Source of the DNA: Trueperaceae bacterium
Lineage (GTDB): Bacteria > Deinococcota > Deinococci > Deinococcales > Trueperaceae
Assembly (NCBI GenBank): GCA_007128755.1
Contig: SKWV01000129.1
Span: 1 to 7,211, forward strand
Length of the DNA stretch: 7,211 nucleotides
Direction of reading: 5' to 3'
The notes under the pieces were generated by a model. The model did no database searches and was not told the origin of the DNA. It saw only the letters and a list, made by a program, of their open reading frames with translations. Both the position numbers and the translations under genes were made by a program. Positions 1 through 6,571 of the stretch are shown here, piece after piece. Position 1 is the stretch's first letter, and every line of letters begins with the position of its first letter.

Positions 1-100
1 ATGGCAAGATAGCGCTGCGACCGAACCATCACTGGAGTTCTGGTCACCGTGCCATCGTCGTGGTGTGGGAGCACGTGCGACGGTCCGGGTTCGACGAGGC
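1..100. other. left-edge stretch without a recognisable gene
   Basis: This 100-base stretch lies downstream of the stop codon of the minus-strand membrane protein at 101-874. I see no convincing coding frame: the frame opening with ATG at base 1 stops after three codons. There is no clear hairpin followed by a T-tract. It may be an ordinary 3' spacer or may hold the end of a gene that lies outside the window. Confidence 0.4.
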
Positions 101-874
101 TCAGGGCAACGAGGCGAGCAGGACCTGCGTGGCGGCGCCGGCGTCGAGGAGGATGTGCACGATCACGAGGTACGGCAGGAGGCGCGGCCGCCGGTCGAGG
201 ACGAACGCGAGGAGGAGCGCGAACGGCAGGAACATCAGCGCTCGCCAGACGACGAAGCGCCAGTCGAGCACGAGCGGCAGGGCGACGTGCTGCAGGGAGA
301 GCACGGCGGCGGTGATGAGGATCGCCGGCAGGTGCCGGCCGAGGTGCCGGCGCAGGCGCGGGAGCACGTAGCCGAAGTAGACCGGCAGCTCGCTGAGTCC
401 GATCGCGACCGGGAACGCGATCAGCAGCGCCCACGCGGCCGCGAGCGGGAGGGGCCGCACGAGCATGTCGACGGCGATGAGGGGATCGCCCCACAGGAGC
501 GCCGCGATGCCGATGTTCGGAACGAGGGCGAGCACGGCGGCCGCGACGACGAGGAGCAGGGTGGTCCGCACGTCGCCGCGAAGGTGCGCGCGATCGAAGC
601 GCAGCAGGTCGCGGTAGCGGCTGCCTTCGAGACGAAGGCTCCGCCGCAGCAGCGCGAGGCTGCACAGTCCGGTGATCGTGGCGGAGAGAGGCCACCAGGC
701 GATGCTCTGCTGCCAGGCGTCACCCGCGCCGACGAGCCAGAGCACGAGCGCGATCGCTCCCTGCACCGCGGCGAACAGCAGCAGCCGGTGGACGAGCATC
801 CATCCCAGCCACGGCAGGCTCGGCGCCGCCGACGCAGCGGCGGTAGGCGGGTCGGTGCCAACGACACGGTGCAC
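101..874 (-). CDS. degenerate CPBP (Abi) family integral membrane protein
   Basis: 257-residue protein with about seven hydrophobic segments, roughly residues 21-50, 58-76, 104-128, 141-172, 181-203, 206-226 and 231-255. It resembles the CPBP family of intramembrane glutamic-type proteases (CAAX prenyl protease 2/bacteriocin-processing type). The canonical EExxxR of motif 1 appears as E162-L163-P-V-Y-F167, so the second glutamate and the arginine are missing. The histidine of motif 2 (H196) and the HxxxN/D of motif 3 (H240, D244) are kept. This suggests a catalytically impaired or repurposed member. The start is a GTG with an AGGA about ten bases upstream on the minus strand. It is transcribed divergently from a canonical CPBP gene at 1225. 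Family assignment rests on motif spacing and topology; it could instead be an unrelated polytopic protein. Confidence 0.7.
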   Translation of the reverse strand: MHRVVGTDPPTAAASAAPSLPWLGWMLVHRLLLFAAVQGAIALVLWLVGAGDAWQQSIAWWPLSATITGLCSLALLRRSLRLEGSRYRDLLRFDRAHLRGDVRTTLLLVVAAAVLALVPNIGIAALLWGDPLIAVDMLVRPLPLAAAWALLIAFPVAIGLSELPVYFGYVLPRLRRHLGRHLPAILITAAVLSLQHVALPLVLDWRFVVWRALMFLPFALLLAFVLDRRPRLLPYLVIVHILLDAGAATQVLLASLP

Positions 875-1020
875 AGACGGAAATCCTGACGTACGGCGCT
901 CCCTCCCGCGCTAGGACGGCGCGTTCGCAGCGCTCTCATGCTACAGCCGAGTCCGACTACCGCGCCGGGCGCAACGGCCCATCCGCTGCTGGCCGAGCCG
1001 ACGTCGCAGCGTCGGTTCAC

Positions 1021-1098
1021 GGTCGCGAGGTCGCTGGCGTGATCGGGCGCCCGGTCGCGAGGCGCCTGATCGCAAGGCGCCCGGTCGCGAGGTGCGCC
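1021..1098. repeat. degenerate ~15-bp tandem repeat block
   Basis: The unit GRTCGCRAGGYGCC recurs at 1053, 1068 and 1083 with exact 15-base spacing. Related, more diverged copies start at 1021 (GGTCGCGAGG) and 1041 (GATCGGGCGC). Embedded GGCGCC palindromes at 1061-1066 and 1076-1081 could pair around a 9-base loop, and GGGCGCCC at 1045-1052 is itself palindromic. On the minus strand the repeats translate into five-residue repeats such as RDRAP/CDQAP, but that frame is not a credible gene. It may be a minisatellite, a protein-binding array or a structured leader. Confidence 0.7.
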
Positions 1099-1110
1099 CG
1101 AGACGGGTGG

Positions 1111-1125
1111 TCGCTTCGATAGCGA
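1111..1125. repeat. short hairpin flanked by a 9-bp direct repeat
   Basis: TCGCT and AGCGA form a perfect 5-bp stem around the loop TCGAT. Two copies of GACGGGTGG flank it (1102-1110 and 1129-1137). The segment from about 1114 to 1137 loosely resembles the common intergenic repeat that yields LSLSK-like spurious translations in many GC-rich genomes. That resemblance is from memory and untested. Confidence 0.4.
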
Positions 1126-1210
1126 GAGGACGGGTGGCTCTGCCACGCGGGTGGAGCTTCTGGCATCGTGGGGGGCTGGGGAGCCGGCCGGAGCCGGAAC
1201 GGGCGAGTCG

Positions 1211-1216
1211 AGGAGG
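1211..1216 (+). promoter_or_regulatory. ribosome binding site AGGAGG that fixes the CPBP start
   Basis: A perfect AGGAGG lies eight bases before the ATG at 1225. This favours that start over the in-frame ATG at 1168, which would add a 19-residue non-hydrophobic extension encoded across the binding site itself. Confidence 0.85.
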
Positions 1217-1224
1217 CACGCATC

Positions 1225-2121
1225 ATGGCGTCGCCAGCAGCACGGGTGCAGCGGGCTCGGCCCCACCGAGGCTTGGATGTACGGAGCCTCATCGCGTTCT
1301 TCGGCTTCTCGTTCGGGCTCACCTGGGGGCTCGGCCTCCTCGCGCTCCTCGCTCCGGACGCGATCGAGGCCTGGTTCGGCGAGTTCGGACCCACCAACCC
1401 GCTCTTCATCCTGGCCGTGTACGCGCCTGCCTTGACCGCGCTCGTGCTCGTGTGGCGTGCGTACGGGCTCAGCGGGATCGCGAGCTTCCTGCGGCGCTTG
1501 ACGCTGTGGCGGATGCCGCTCGCGCTGTGGGCCGGCGTCGTCGTCGGGATCCCCGCGGTGTACTACGTCGCGGCCGCCATCGGTGGAACGATGACGCCGT
1601 TCCCGTTCTCGCCCTGGTTCGCGGTGCTCCCGGCGTTGGCGTTCTCGTTGCTGCTCGGGCCCGTCGAGGAGTTCGGCTGGCGCGGCCTGGCGCTGCCGCT
1701 GCTGCAGCGTCGACTGGCGCCGCTGTGGGCCGGGCTCGTGCTCGGCGTCATCTGGATCGTGTGGCACCTGCCGGCCTTCTTCATCGGCGGCACGCCGCAG
1801 AGCCAGTTCGCGTTCGCGTGGTTCTTCCTGGGCGGTGTCGCGATCTCCGTCATCATGACCGCCATGTTCAACGCCGCGCGCGGGAGCCTGCTCGTCATGG
1901 CGCTGTTCCACTGGCAGCTCAACAACCCGATCTGGCCGGACGCCATGGCGTGGGCGTCCGTCTTGTTCATCATCGCGGCCGTGGCGGTCGTGCTGCTGCG
2001 GCGCGACGCGATGTTGACGCGTGAGGGTGCCGTGACCGACGTGCTCCATCCGGACGACGCCGCGGCGTTCGCTCCGCCACGTTCGCACCCGACGACACGT
2101 CGACGCGCTTCACCGGGGTAG
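1225..2121 (+). CDS. CPBP family intramembrane metalloprotease-like protein (CAAX/Abi type)
   Basis: 298-residue multi-pass membrane protein with the complete CPBP signature. Motif 1 is E148-E149-F-G-W-R153-G, motif 2 is W180-H181-L-P, and motif 3 is H229-W-Q-L-N233 after F215-N216. Members of this family cut peptide bonds within the membrane. Roles include maturation of prenylated proteins in eukaryotes, and bacteriocin self-immunity or processing and other envelope functions in bacteria. The substrate here is unknown. The hydrophobic core runs from about residue 25 to 270, followed by a short polar C-terminal tail rich in Asp, Arg and Pro. The ATG at 1225 is chosen for its AGGAGG. The next gene starts 71 bases downstream in the same direction, so the two may share a transcript. 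The divergent neighbour is a degraded relative of the same family. Confidence 0.9.
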   Translation: MASPAARVQRARPHRGLDVRSLIAFFGFSFGLTWGLGLLALLAPDAIEAWFGEFGPTNPLFILAVYAPALTALVLVWRAYGLSGIASFLRRLTLWRMPLALWAGVVVGIPAVYYVAAAIGGTMTPFPFSPWFAVLPALAFSLLLGPVEEFGWRGLALPLLQRRLAPLWAGLVLGVIWIVWHLPAFFIGGTPQSQFAFAWFFLGGVAISVIMTAMFNAARGSLLVMALFHWQLNNPIWPDAMAWASVLFIIAAVAVVLLRRDAMLTREGAVTDVLHPDDAAAFAPPRSHPTTRRRASPG

Positions 2122-2180
2122 TGGTGCATCGCGTTGCGGTAGCTTCGACGCGATGCGCCCTGCGCGCGCCGATCGACGAG

Positions 2181-2186
2181 AGAGGA
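2181..2186 (+). promoter_or_regulatory. ribosome binding site AGAGGA that fixes the GTG start of the hydrolase
   Basis: AGAGGA sits six bases before GTG 2193. The ATG at 2205 would be 18 bases away. An upstream GTG at 2121, overlapping the previous stop by one base, would add a polar leader ahead of the signal peptide, so it is disfavoured. Confidence 0.7.
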
Positions 2187-2192
2187 CGAGGC

Positions 2193-4118
2193 GTGCAACG
2201 GACGATGAGCGGCCTACGTGCCGTGTGCGTGGTCCTGACGTCGTTGGCCCTGACTGCGTTCGCGGTGGCCTCCGAACCGACGCCCCGAGACGTGGAGGCA
2301 CTCGTCGACCGGGTCGTACGGGCTCAGCTGGAGGCGTCAGCCATCCCCGGCGCGAGCGTGGCGGTCGTGCTGGACGGCGAGGTCGTCGTGGCCCGGGGTT
2401 ACGGGTCCGCGGACCTCGCGACGCAACGCCCGGCAGACGCGGACACGCTGTTCCGGATCGGCTCGGTCTCCAAGCTGGTCACCTTCACGGCGGTGATGCA
2501 GCTCGTGGAGCAGGGGAGACTCGATCTCGACGCGGACATCGCCGGCTACCTCGACTTCGCATTGCCGCGGACGTTGGCGCACCATCCGTTCCGGGGGGAC
2601 CCCGGGCCCATCACGTTGTCGCATCTCCTGACCCACACGGCGGGGTTCGAGGACGCTCGCGGCGAGCAGTTCTTCCTCGACGCCGCCGCCGTCCCTGAGC
2701 TCGGCGCGTCCCTCAGGGACCGCATGCCAGCCCGCATCTTCCTCCCCGGTGAGGCCGTGGCCTACTCGAGCTACGGCGCCGCGTTGGCGGGCTACATCGT
2801 CGAGCGGGTGGTGGGCCTGCCGTTCGCGCGGGCCGTCGAGGAGCTCGTCTTCGCCCCGCTCGCGATGGACCGGAGCACCTTCGCCCAGCCCCTGCCGCCG
2901 GACCTGGTGCCCCATCTGGCGCGGGCGTCGCGGTTCGTCGGCGACACGTTCCTCGAGGACCGCTTCGTCTACGTCGCCGGCCCTCCGGCGGGCAGCATGA
3001 GCACCACCGCTACCGACATGGCGCGCTTCATGCTGGCTCACCTCCGAGGTGGCGCCGGGATCCTTGAGCCCGCGACGGTCCAGGCGATGCACGCGCAGGC
3101 GTTCACGCATCACCCGCGTGTGGATGGCATGGCCCTGGGGTTCGTGGAGCGGACCTTGAACGGCCACCGGTTCCTGTTCCACGGCGGCGACATCTTCTCG
3201 TTCCAGAGCGGGCTGTTCCTGCTCCCGGAGCACGACGTCGGCCTGTTCGTCTCCTACAGCGGCGGCGGGCACGGCGAACCCTTGACGCTGTTCCACGAGT
3301 TCGTCGACGAACTCTTCCCCGGTGAGTCCCCCGTAGCGCCAGCGCCGGCCGCCGGCGCGGATCGCGGCCGGGCGTTCGTGGGCGAGTACCATGCGAACCG
3401 GCGCAGCTACTCGAGTGAGGAGAGCCTGCTGGGCCTGATGGAGGCCGTGCACGTCCGGGTCGATCCGGACGGTTTCCTCACCGCTAGCGTGGTGGGCGAG
3501 ACGACGCGGTTCGCCGAGGTCGAACCCGGTGTGTTCACGGCGGTGCGGCAGGGGCACAGCACCTTCCCCTACGGCGCCCTGAACACGCTGGTGTTCCGCG
3601 CCGACGATCATGGGCGCGCGATGCTCTTCACCGACGGCAAGGTGTCGTACGCGAGGGCCCCGTTGCTCACCACCAGCGGCTTCACGTTGCTCGCCATCGT
3701 CGGCACGGCGCTGTTCTCGCTATCGACGCTCGTCGGCTGGGGGATGGGCTTCGGTGTGCGGCGGATCCGGCGGACGTCGACCAGGCAGCCTGTGGCGGCT
3801 CGGCTCGCGCGTTGGACCGCAGTCGTCTTCACGCTCTCGGTGCTGATCAGCCTCGTGGGCGCGGCGTCGATCGCCGGCGGCATCGACCCGATCTACGGCC
3901 AGCCGCTGGCGGCGTTCGGGATCGAGCCGGCGTGGAGCCCGCTGCTCATGGTGCCATCCGTCCTGATGATCGTCGCCGGACTGGCCGTCGTCCCCTTCGC
4001 TGCGGTCGCGTGGGTCCGAGGCTTCTGGAGCGTCGCTGCCAGGGTCCACTACACCGCGCTCGCCGCCGTGGCGCTGGTGTTCCTCCCCGTCTTGTACTAC
4101 TGGAACCTGCTCTGGTAG
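2193..4118 (+). CDS. exported serine beta-lactamase/penicillin-binding-like hydrolase with C-terminal membrane domain
   Basis: 641-residue protein in the beta-lactamase class C/DD-peptidase/esterase superfamily (COG1680 type). A signal peptide spans about residues 1-26, with hydrophobic core 10-24 and a likely A24-V25-A26 cleavage site. The serine hydrolase domain follows, at roughly 30-395. The nucleophile motif SxxK is S91-V-S-K94. The second motif is Y191-S-S193 rather than the common YxN. The third (KTG/HxG) box is H330-G-G-D. A soluble beta-rich linker precedes four predicted membrane helices near 495-518, 541-565, 583-608 and 618-639, ending in Trp. The catalytic domain is thus expected to face outside the membrane, acting on peptidoglycan peptides, D-amino-acid peptides or esters. 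The exact substrate cannot be read from sequence. It lies 71 bases after the CPBP gene, and a hairpin follows its stop. Confidence 0.9.
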   Translation: MQRTMSGLRAVCVVLTSLALTAFAVASEPTPRDVEALVDRVVRAQLEASAIPGASVAVVLDGEVVVARGYGSADLATQRPADADTLFRIGSVSKLVTFTAVMQLVEQGRLDLDADIAGYLDFALPRTLAHHPFRGDPGPITLSHLLTHTAGFEDARGEQFFLDAAAVPELGASLRDRMPARIFLPGEAVAYSSYGAALAGYIVERVVGLPFARAVEELVFAPLAMDRSTFAQPLPPDLVPHLARASRFVGDTFLEDRFVYVAGPPAGSMSTTATDMARFMLAHLRGGAGILEPATVQAMHAQAFTHHPRVDGMALGFVERTLNGHRFLFHGGDIFSFQSGLFLLPEHDVGLFVSYSGGGHGEPLTLFHEFVDELFPGESPVAPAPAAGADRGRAFVGEYHANRRSYSSEESLLGLMEAVHVRVDPDGFLTASVVGETTRFAEVEPGVFTAVRQGHSTFPYGALNTLVFRADDHGRAMLFTDGKVSYARAPLLTTSGFTLLAIVGTALFSLSTLVGWGMGFGVRRIRRTSTRQPVAARLARWTAVVFTLSVLISLVGAASIAGGIDPIYGQPLAAFGIEPAWSPLLMVPSVLMIVAGLAVVPFAAVAWVRGFWSVAARVHYTALAAVALVFLPVLYYWNLLW

Positions 4119-4134
4119 GCCGCGCGAGCGCGAT

Positions 4135-4153
4135 GGCCGCTGGCCCAGTGGCC
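4135..4153 (+). terminator. possible hairpin terminator after the hydrolase gene
   Basis: GGCCGCT and AGTGGCC form a 7-bp stem (one G-T wobble) around the loop GGCCC, 17 bases after the stop at 4118. No T-tract follows. It is either a weak GC-rich terminator or an incidental structure. A perfect 10-bp palindrome CGTCCGGACG lies further on, at 4181-4190. Confidence 0.35.
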
Positions 4154-4243
4154 GTGTCCTCCCGACGGAACCGGGGCGTTCGTCCGGACGGGACATGAGG
4201 ATCGCGGTCGTGACGCCGCTGCAGTCGGTCACCGCTGCACGTT

Positions 4244-4252
4244 TGCTACACT
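4244..4252 (+). promoter_or_regulatory. extended -10 promoter of the Tat-radical SAM gene
   Basis: TGCTACACT matches the extended -10 pattern TGnTANNNT in an AT-richer patch of an otherwise very GC-rich stretch. No good -35 is seen at the expected spacing (around 4224-4229). Initiation about seven bases downstream (near 4258-4260) would leave a leader of only about 6-14 bases before the ATG at 4266 or 4272, and no Shine-Dalgarno is visible. The message may therefore be nearly leaderless, as is common in actinobacteria. Confidence 0.5.
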
Positions 4253-4265
4253 TGATGACAAGACG

Positions 4266-5318
4266 ATGACGATGTCGCGACGCGCCTTCCTGCGCGCTGC
4301 GGTTGGGAGTGCCGCAGCGCTGGCCGCGACGGACAGTGCGCTCGGTCGGAGCAGCTGGCCGCCTACGGGTCAGGCGTGGCGTCCCGCCTACCTCCAGTTG
4401 GAGGAGGAGGGACGGTTCGAGGAGCGCATCGACCAGGCCTACGCCATCCTGGAGCGCTGCCGGTTGTGCCCTCGGCGCTGCGGCGTGAATCGGTTGGTGG
4501 GCGAGACCGGCTTGTGCCGCACCGCGGAGCGGGCGGTGGTGTTCTCGGCCCAACCGCACTTCGGCGAGGAGCTCCCACTGGTCGGCGACCGCGGATCGGG
4601 CACGATCTTCTTCTCGAACTGCAACCTGCGCTGCGTCTTCTGCCAGAACTGGCCCATCGCTCACGAGGGCCGGGGCCAGCCACTCGAGGTCGAAGCGCTC
4701 GCCGACGTCATGCTGCAGCTGCAGCGCATCGGCTGCCACAACGTCAACCTGGTGACCCCGACGCACGTGATGCCGCAGATCCTCCAGGCCACCCGCCTGG
4801 CCGCCCAGAACGGGCTGCGCATCCCGCTGTGCTACAACACCGGCGGCTACGACGCGCTCGAGGCCATCGAACTGCTCGACGGAGTCGTCGACATCTACCT
4901 CCCGGACCTCAAGTTCATGGACGCCGACCAGGCCGAGCGCTACATGGGCGCTCGCGACTACCCCGAGACGGCTCAAGCCGCGATCGAAGAGATGCACCGC
5001 CAGGTCGGCGAGATGGTCACCAACCTCGGCGGCATCGCCCAGCGCGGCGTGATGATCCGCCACCTGGTGATGCCGAACCACGTCGCCAACACCCGAGCCT
5101 TCGTCCACTGGGTGGCCGAGACCCTCACCACGTCGACCTACGTCAACATCATGTCGCAGTACCGCGTCGAGCACCGGGCCTTCGAGCACCCCGACATCGC
5201 GCGTGCGATCACCACCGAGGAGTACCTCGAGGCGATGGACTGGGCCGACGAGGCGGGCCTCACCAACCTCGACGAACGCTCGGTCATGCAGCGCGATCTG
5301 TTCCGGCGGCGCGGCTGA
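4266..5318 (+). CDS. Tat-signal-bearing radical SAM protein, PflX type (COG1313)
   Basis: 350-residue protein that begins with a twin-arginine leader, S4-R-R-A-F-L-R10, a hydrophobic Ala-rich run to about residue 21, and a weak cleavage candidate A25-L-G27. An N-terminal cysteine cluster C65-x2-C68-x3-C72-x11-C84, typical of PflA/PflX-type activase relatives, precedes the radical SAM motif C119-N-L-R-C123-V-F-C126-QNW, which would bind the [4Fe-4S] cluster and SAM. Family hallmarks follow: NLVTPTH near 155, YNTGGY near 190, DIYLPDLKF near 213, IRHLVMP, and MSQYR near the C-terminus. COG1313 proteins resemble pyruvate formate-lyase activases, but their substrate is not established. ATG 4266 or 4272 are equally possible; the latter starts directly at MSRR. 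It converges on a second Tat-tagged radical SAM gene. A Tat leader is unexpected on an enzyme that needs SAM and a reductant. Confidence 0.92.
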   Translation: MTMSRRAFLRAAVGSAAALAATDSALGRSSWPPTGQAWRPAYLQLEEEGRFEERIDQAYAILERCRLCPRRCGVNRLVGETGLCRTAERAVVFSAQPHFGEELPLVGDRGSGTIFFSNCNLRCVFCQNWPIAHEGRGQPLEVEALADVMLQLQRIGCHNVNLVTPTHVMPQILQATRLAAQNGLRIPLCYNTGGYDALEAIELLDGVVDIYLPDLKFMDADQAERYMGARDYPETAQAAIEEMHRQVGEMVTNLGGIAQRGVMIRHLVMPNHVANTRAFVHWVAETLTTSTYVNIMSQYRVEHRAFEHPDIARAITTEEYLEAMDWADEAGLTNLDERSVMQRDLFRRRG

Positions 5319-5356
5319 GACGCACGAACGGGTCGAGCCTCCGTGGGCGCGCGCTC

Positions 5357-5378
5357 ACGGCGGCGCAGGCCGCGCCGT
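5357..5378. terminator. possible bidirectional hairpin between convergent radical SAM genes
   Basis: ACGGCG and CGCCGT form a perfect 6-bp stem around a 10-base GC-rich loop. An alternative inner fold pairs GGCGC with GCGCC around AGGCC. It lies in the 68-base gap between the stop codons of two convergent genes, where a shared terminator is expected. There is no T-tract on either strand. Confidence 0.4.
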
Positions 5379-5386
5379 ACGCCTCG

Positions 5387-6571
5387 TCAACTCCAGCGCC
5401 CCTCGATCGTCCTGCCGCAGGCCGTGCAGCGCCCCTCGTCGAGAGCGACCTCCTCGACGATGAAGCCCAAGCGGGCGATGGCGCTGGCGCCGCAGCCCGG
5501 ACAGAAGGTGTTCTCGCCCTCGTGGCCCGTCACCCGGGCCACGTAGACGTAGTGCAGGCCCTCCTCGAAGGCGATGGCGCGCGTGCGATCGATGGTGGAG
5601 ACGGGCGTGGGCGGAAGGTTGGCGAGCTGGTAGAGCGGGTAGAAGCGCGCCAGGTGGAGTGGTACGTCGGGACCGAGTTCCTGCACGATCCAGCGGCACA
5701 TGGCCCGCACCTGTTCCGGGTCGTCGTTGAGCGTCGGGATCAGCAGGTTGGTCAGCTCGAGGTGGACGCCGGAGCGATGGAGCGAGCGGATCGAACGCAG
5801 CACCGGCGCCAACTCCGCGGCGCACATGTCGCGGTAGAAGCCCTCGTCGAAGGCCTTCAGGTCGACGTTGGCGCCGTCGAGGAGTGGCGTGAGGGTCGCC
5901 AGTGGCTCCTCCTCCACGTAGCCGCTGGTGTGCACCAAGACCCGCAGGCCCGCCGCGCGCGCCAGCGCAGCGGAGTCGACCATGTACTCGAAGAAGGCCA
6001 CCGGTTCGCCGAAGCCGAAGTTGAGCGATGTCGCGCCCACCGCGAGGGCGTGCTCCACCAGCGCCTGGGGCGGCAGGTCGTAGGCCACCACCTCTTCGGG
6101 CGCGACCAGCGCCATGTCCCACACCTCGCAGAAGCGGCACGCGATCGGACAGCCAGCGGTCGACACCGACAGCGCACGCGTGCCGGGCAGCAGGTGGAAG
6201 AAGGGTGTGCGTTCGACCGGGTCGAGTTGCACCAGGCTGGGATTGCCGTAGGCGAGCGTGTGGCCGTCGCCTGCTCGGTGCTCGCGGACTCGGCAGCCTC
6301 CGCGCTCGCCGTCGTCGAGCTCGCAGCGCCGCGGGCAGAGCGTGCATCGCAGCCTGCCGTCGCTCGTAGGCTCGAACCACGGCGACGGCGCGCGTCCGAT
6401 CAGGCCAGGCTGAGCCGACTGGGCACGCGCTGGCGAGGTTCCGGGGGCCAGCGACCCGAGGCACAGTGCGCACGCGCCCACCGCCGCCGCCCGGAGCACG
6501 TCGCGCCGCGACACACCGGGTGGCGAAGCGCCGCCGCGCTCGCCGGAGACGGTGTTACGTCGCTCGGGCAT
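5387..6571 (-). CDS. amrS: Tat-signal-bearing AmmeMemoRadiSam-type radical SAM enzyme (AmrS-like)
   Basis: 394-residue protein. A twin-arginine leader S21-R-R-D-V-L-R27 is followed by a hydrophobic Ala/Cys/Leu stretch to about residue 42 and a good signal-peptidase site A48-R-A50. An N-terminal cysteine cluster C76-x2-C79-x3-C83-x9-C93 precedes the radical SAM motif C141-x3-C145-x2-C148. The motif reads CPIACRFCEVW, not the CQNW context usual in this family. NFGFGEP (184-190), NVDLKAFDEGFYR near 235-247, LTNLLIPTLND, and a C-terminal CxxC...CxxC zinc-ribbon-like element (C357, C360, C382, C385) match the AmrS group. That group is named for its frequent co-occurrence with AMMECR1 and Memo genes, and its substrate is not established. 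The ATG start overlaps the stop of the upstream membrane-protein gene by 17 bases, with GAGG just before it, implying translational coupling. Neither AMMECR1 nor Memo is in the window. Confidence 0.9.
   Translation of the reverse strand: MPERRNTVSGERGGASPPGVSRRDVLRAAAVGACALCLGSLAPGTSPARAQSAQPGLIGRAPSPWFEPTSDGRLRCTLCPRRCELDDGERGGCRVREHRAGDGHTLAYGNPSLVQLDPVERTPFFHLLPGTRALSVSTAGCPIACRFCEVWDMALVAPEEVVAYDLPPQALVEHALAVGATSLNFGFGEPVAFFEYMVDSAALARAAGLRVLVHTSGYVEEEPLATLTPLLDGANVDLKAFDEGFYRDMCAAELAPVLRSIRSLHRSGVHLELTNLLIPTLNDDPEQVRAMCRWIVQELGPDVPLHLARFYPLYQLANLPPTPVSTIDRTRAIAFEEGLHYVYVARVTGHEGENTFCPGCGASAIARLGFIVEEVALDEGRCTACGRTIEGRWS

Larger units (their letters stand above)
875..1224. other. intergenic region between divergent membrane-protein genes
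   Basis: About 350 bases separate the GTG start of the minus-strand gene from the ATG of the plus-strand CPBP gene, so promoters for both genes should lie here. I see no strong -35/-10 pair. A TAGCAT hexamer on the minus strand (943-938) matches TANNNT but lacks a -35. The middle holds a 15-bp degenerate tandem repeat and a small hairpin, listed separately. No frame in this stretch reads as a plausible protein. Confidence 0.6.

Noticed and set aside
65..889. 274-residue plus-strand frame
   Set aside because: It is a charged low-complexity reading opposite the hydrophobic membrane protein, with no plausible fold.
1021..1098. CRISPR array
   Set aside because: The units are about 15 bases, contiguous and degenerate, with no unique spacers and no cas genes.
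421..2088. 555-residue minus-strand open frame
   Set aside because: It lies antisense to the CPBP genes, is extremely rich in Arg, Glu, Pro and Gly, and has no domain or signal. It is a by-product of high GC content.
4255..4269. Four-codon upstream ORF (ATG ACA AGA CGA TGA) overlapping the PflX start
   Set aside because: It begins at or before the likely transcription start and is too short to distinguish from chance.
3720..5189. 489-residue minus-strand open frame
   Set aside because: It is antisense to the hydrolase and the PflX-type gene. The apparent Asp/Val/Leu/His-rich pattern is the complement of high-GC codons.
6457..6474. Lipobox in the AmrS leader (VGAC/CALC around residues 31-37)
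   Set aside because: The residues before the cysteines do not match the L-A/S-G/A-C consensus, and a good AxA site follows.
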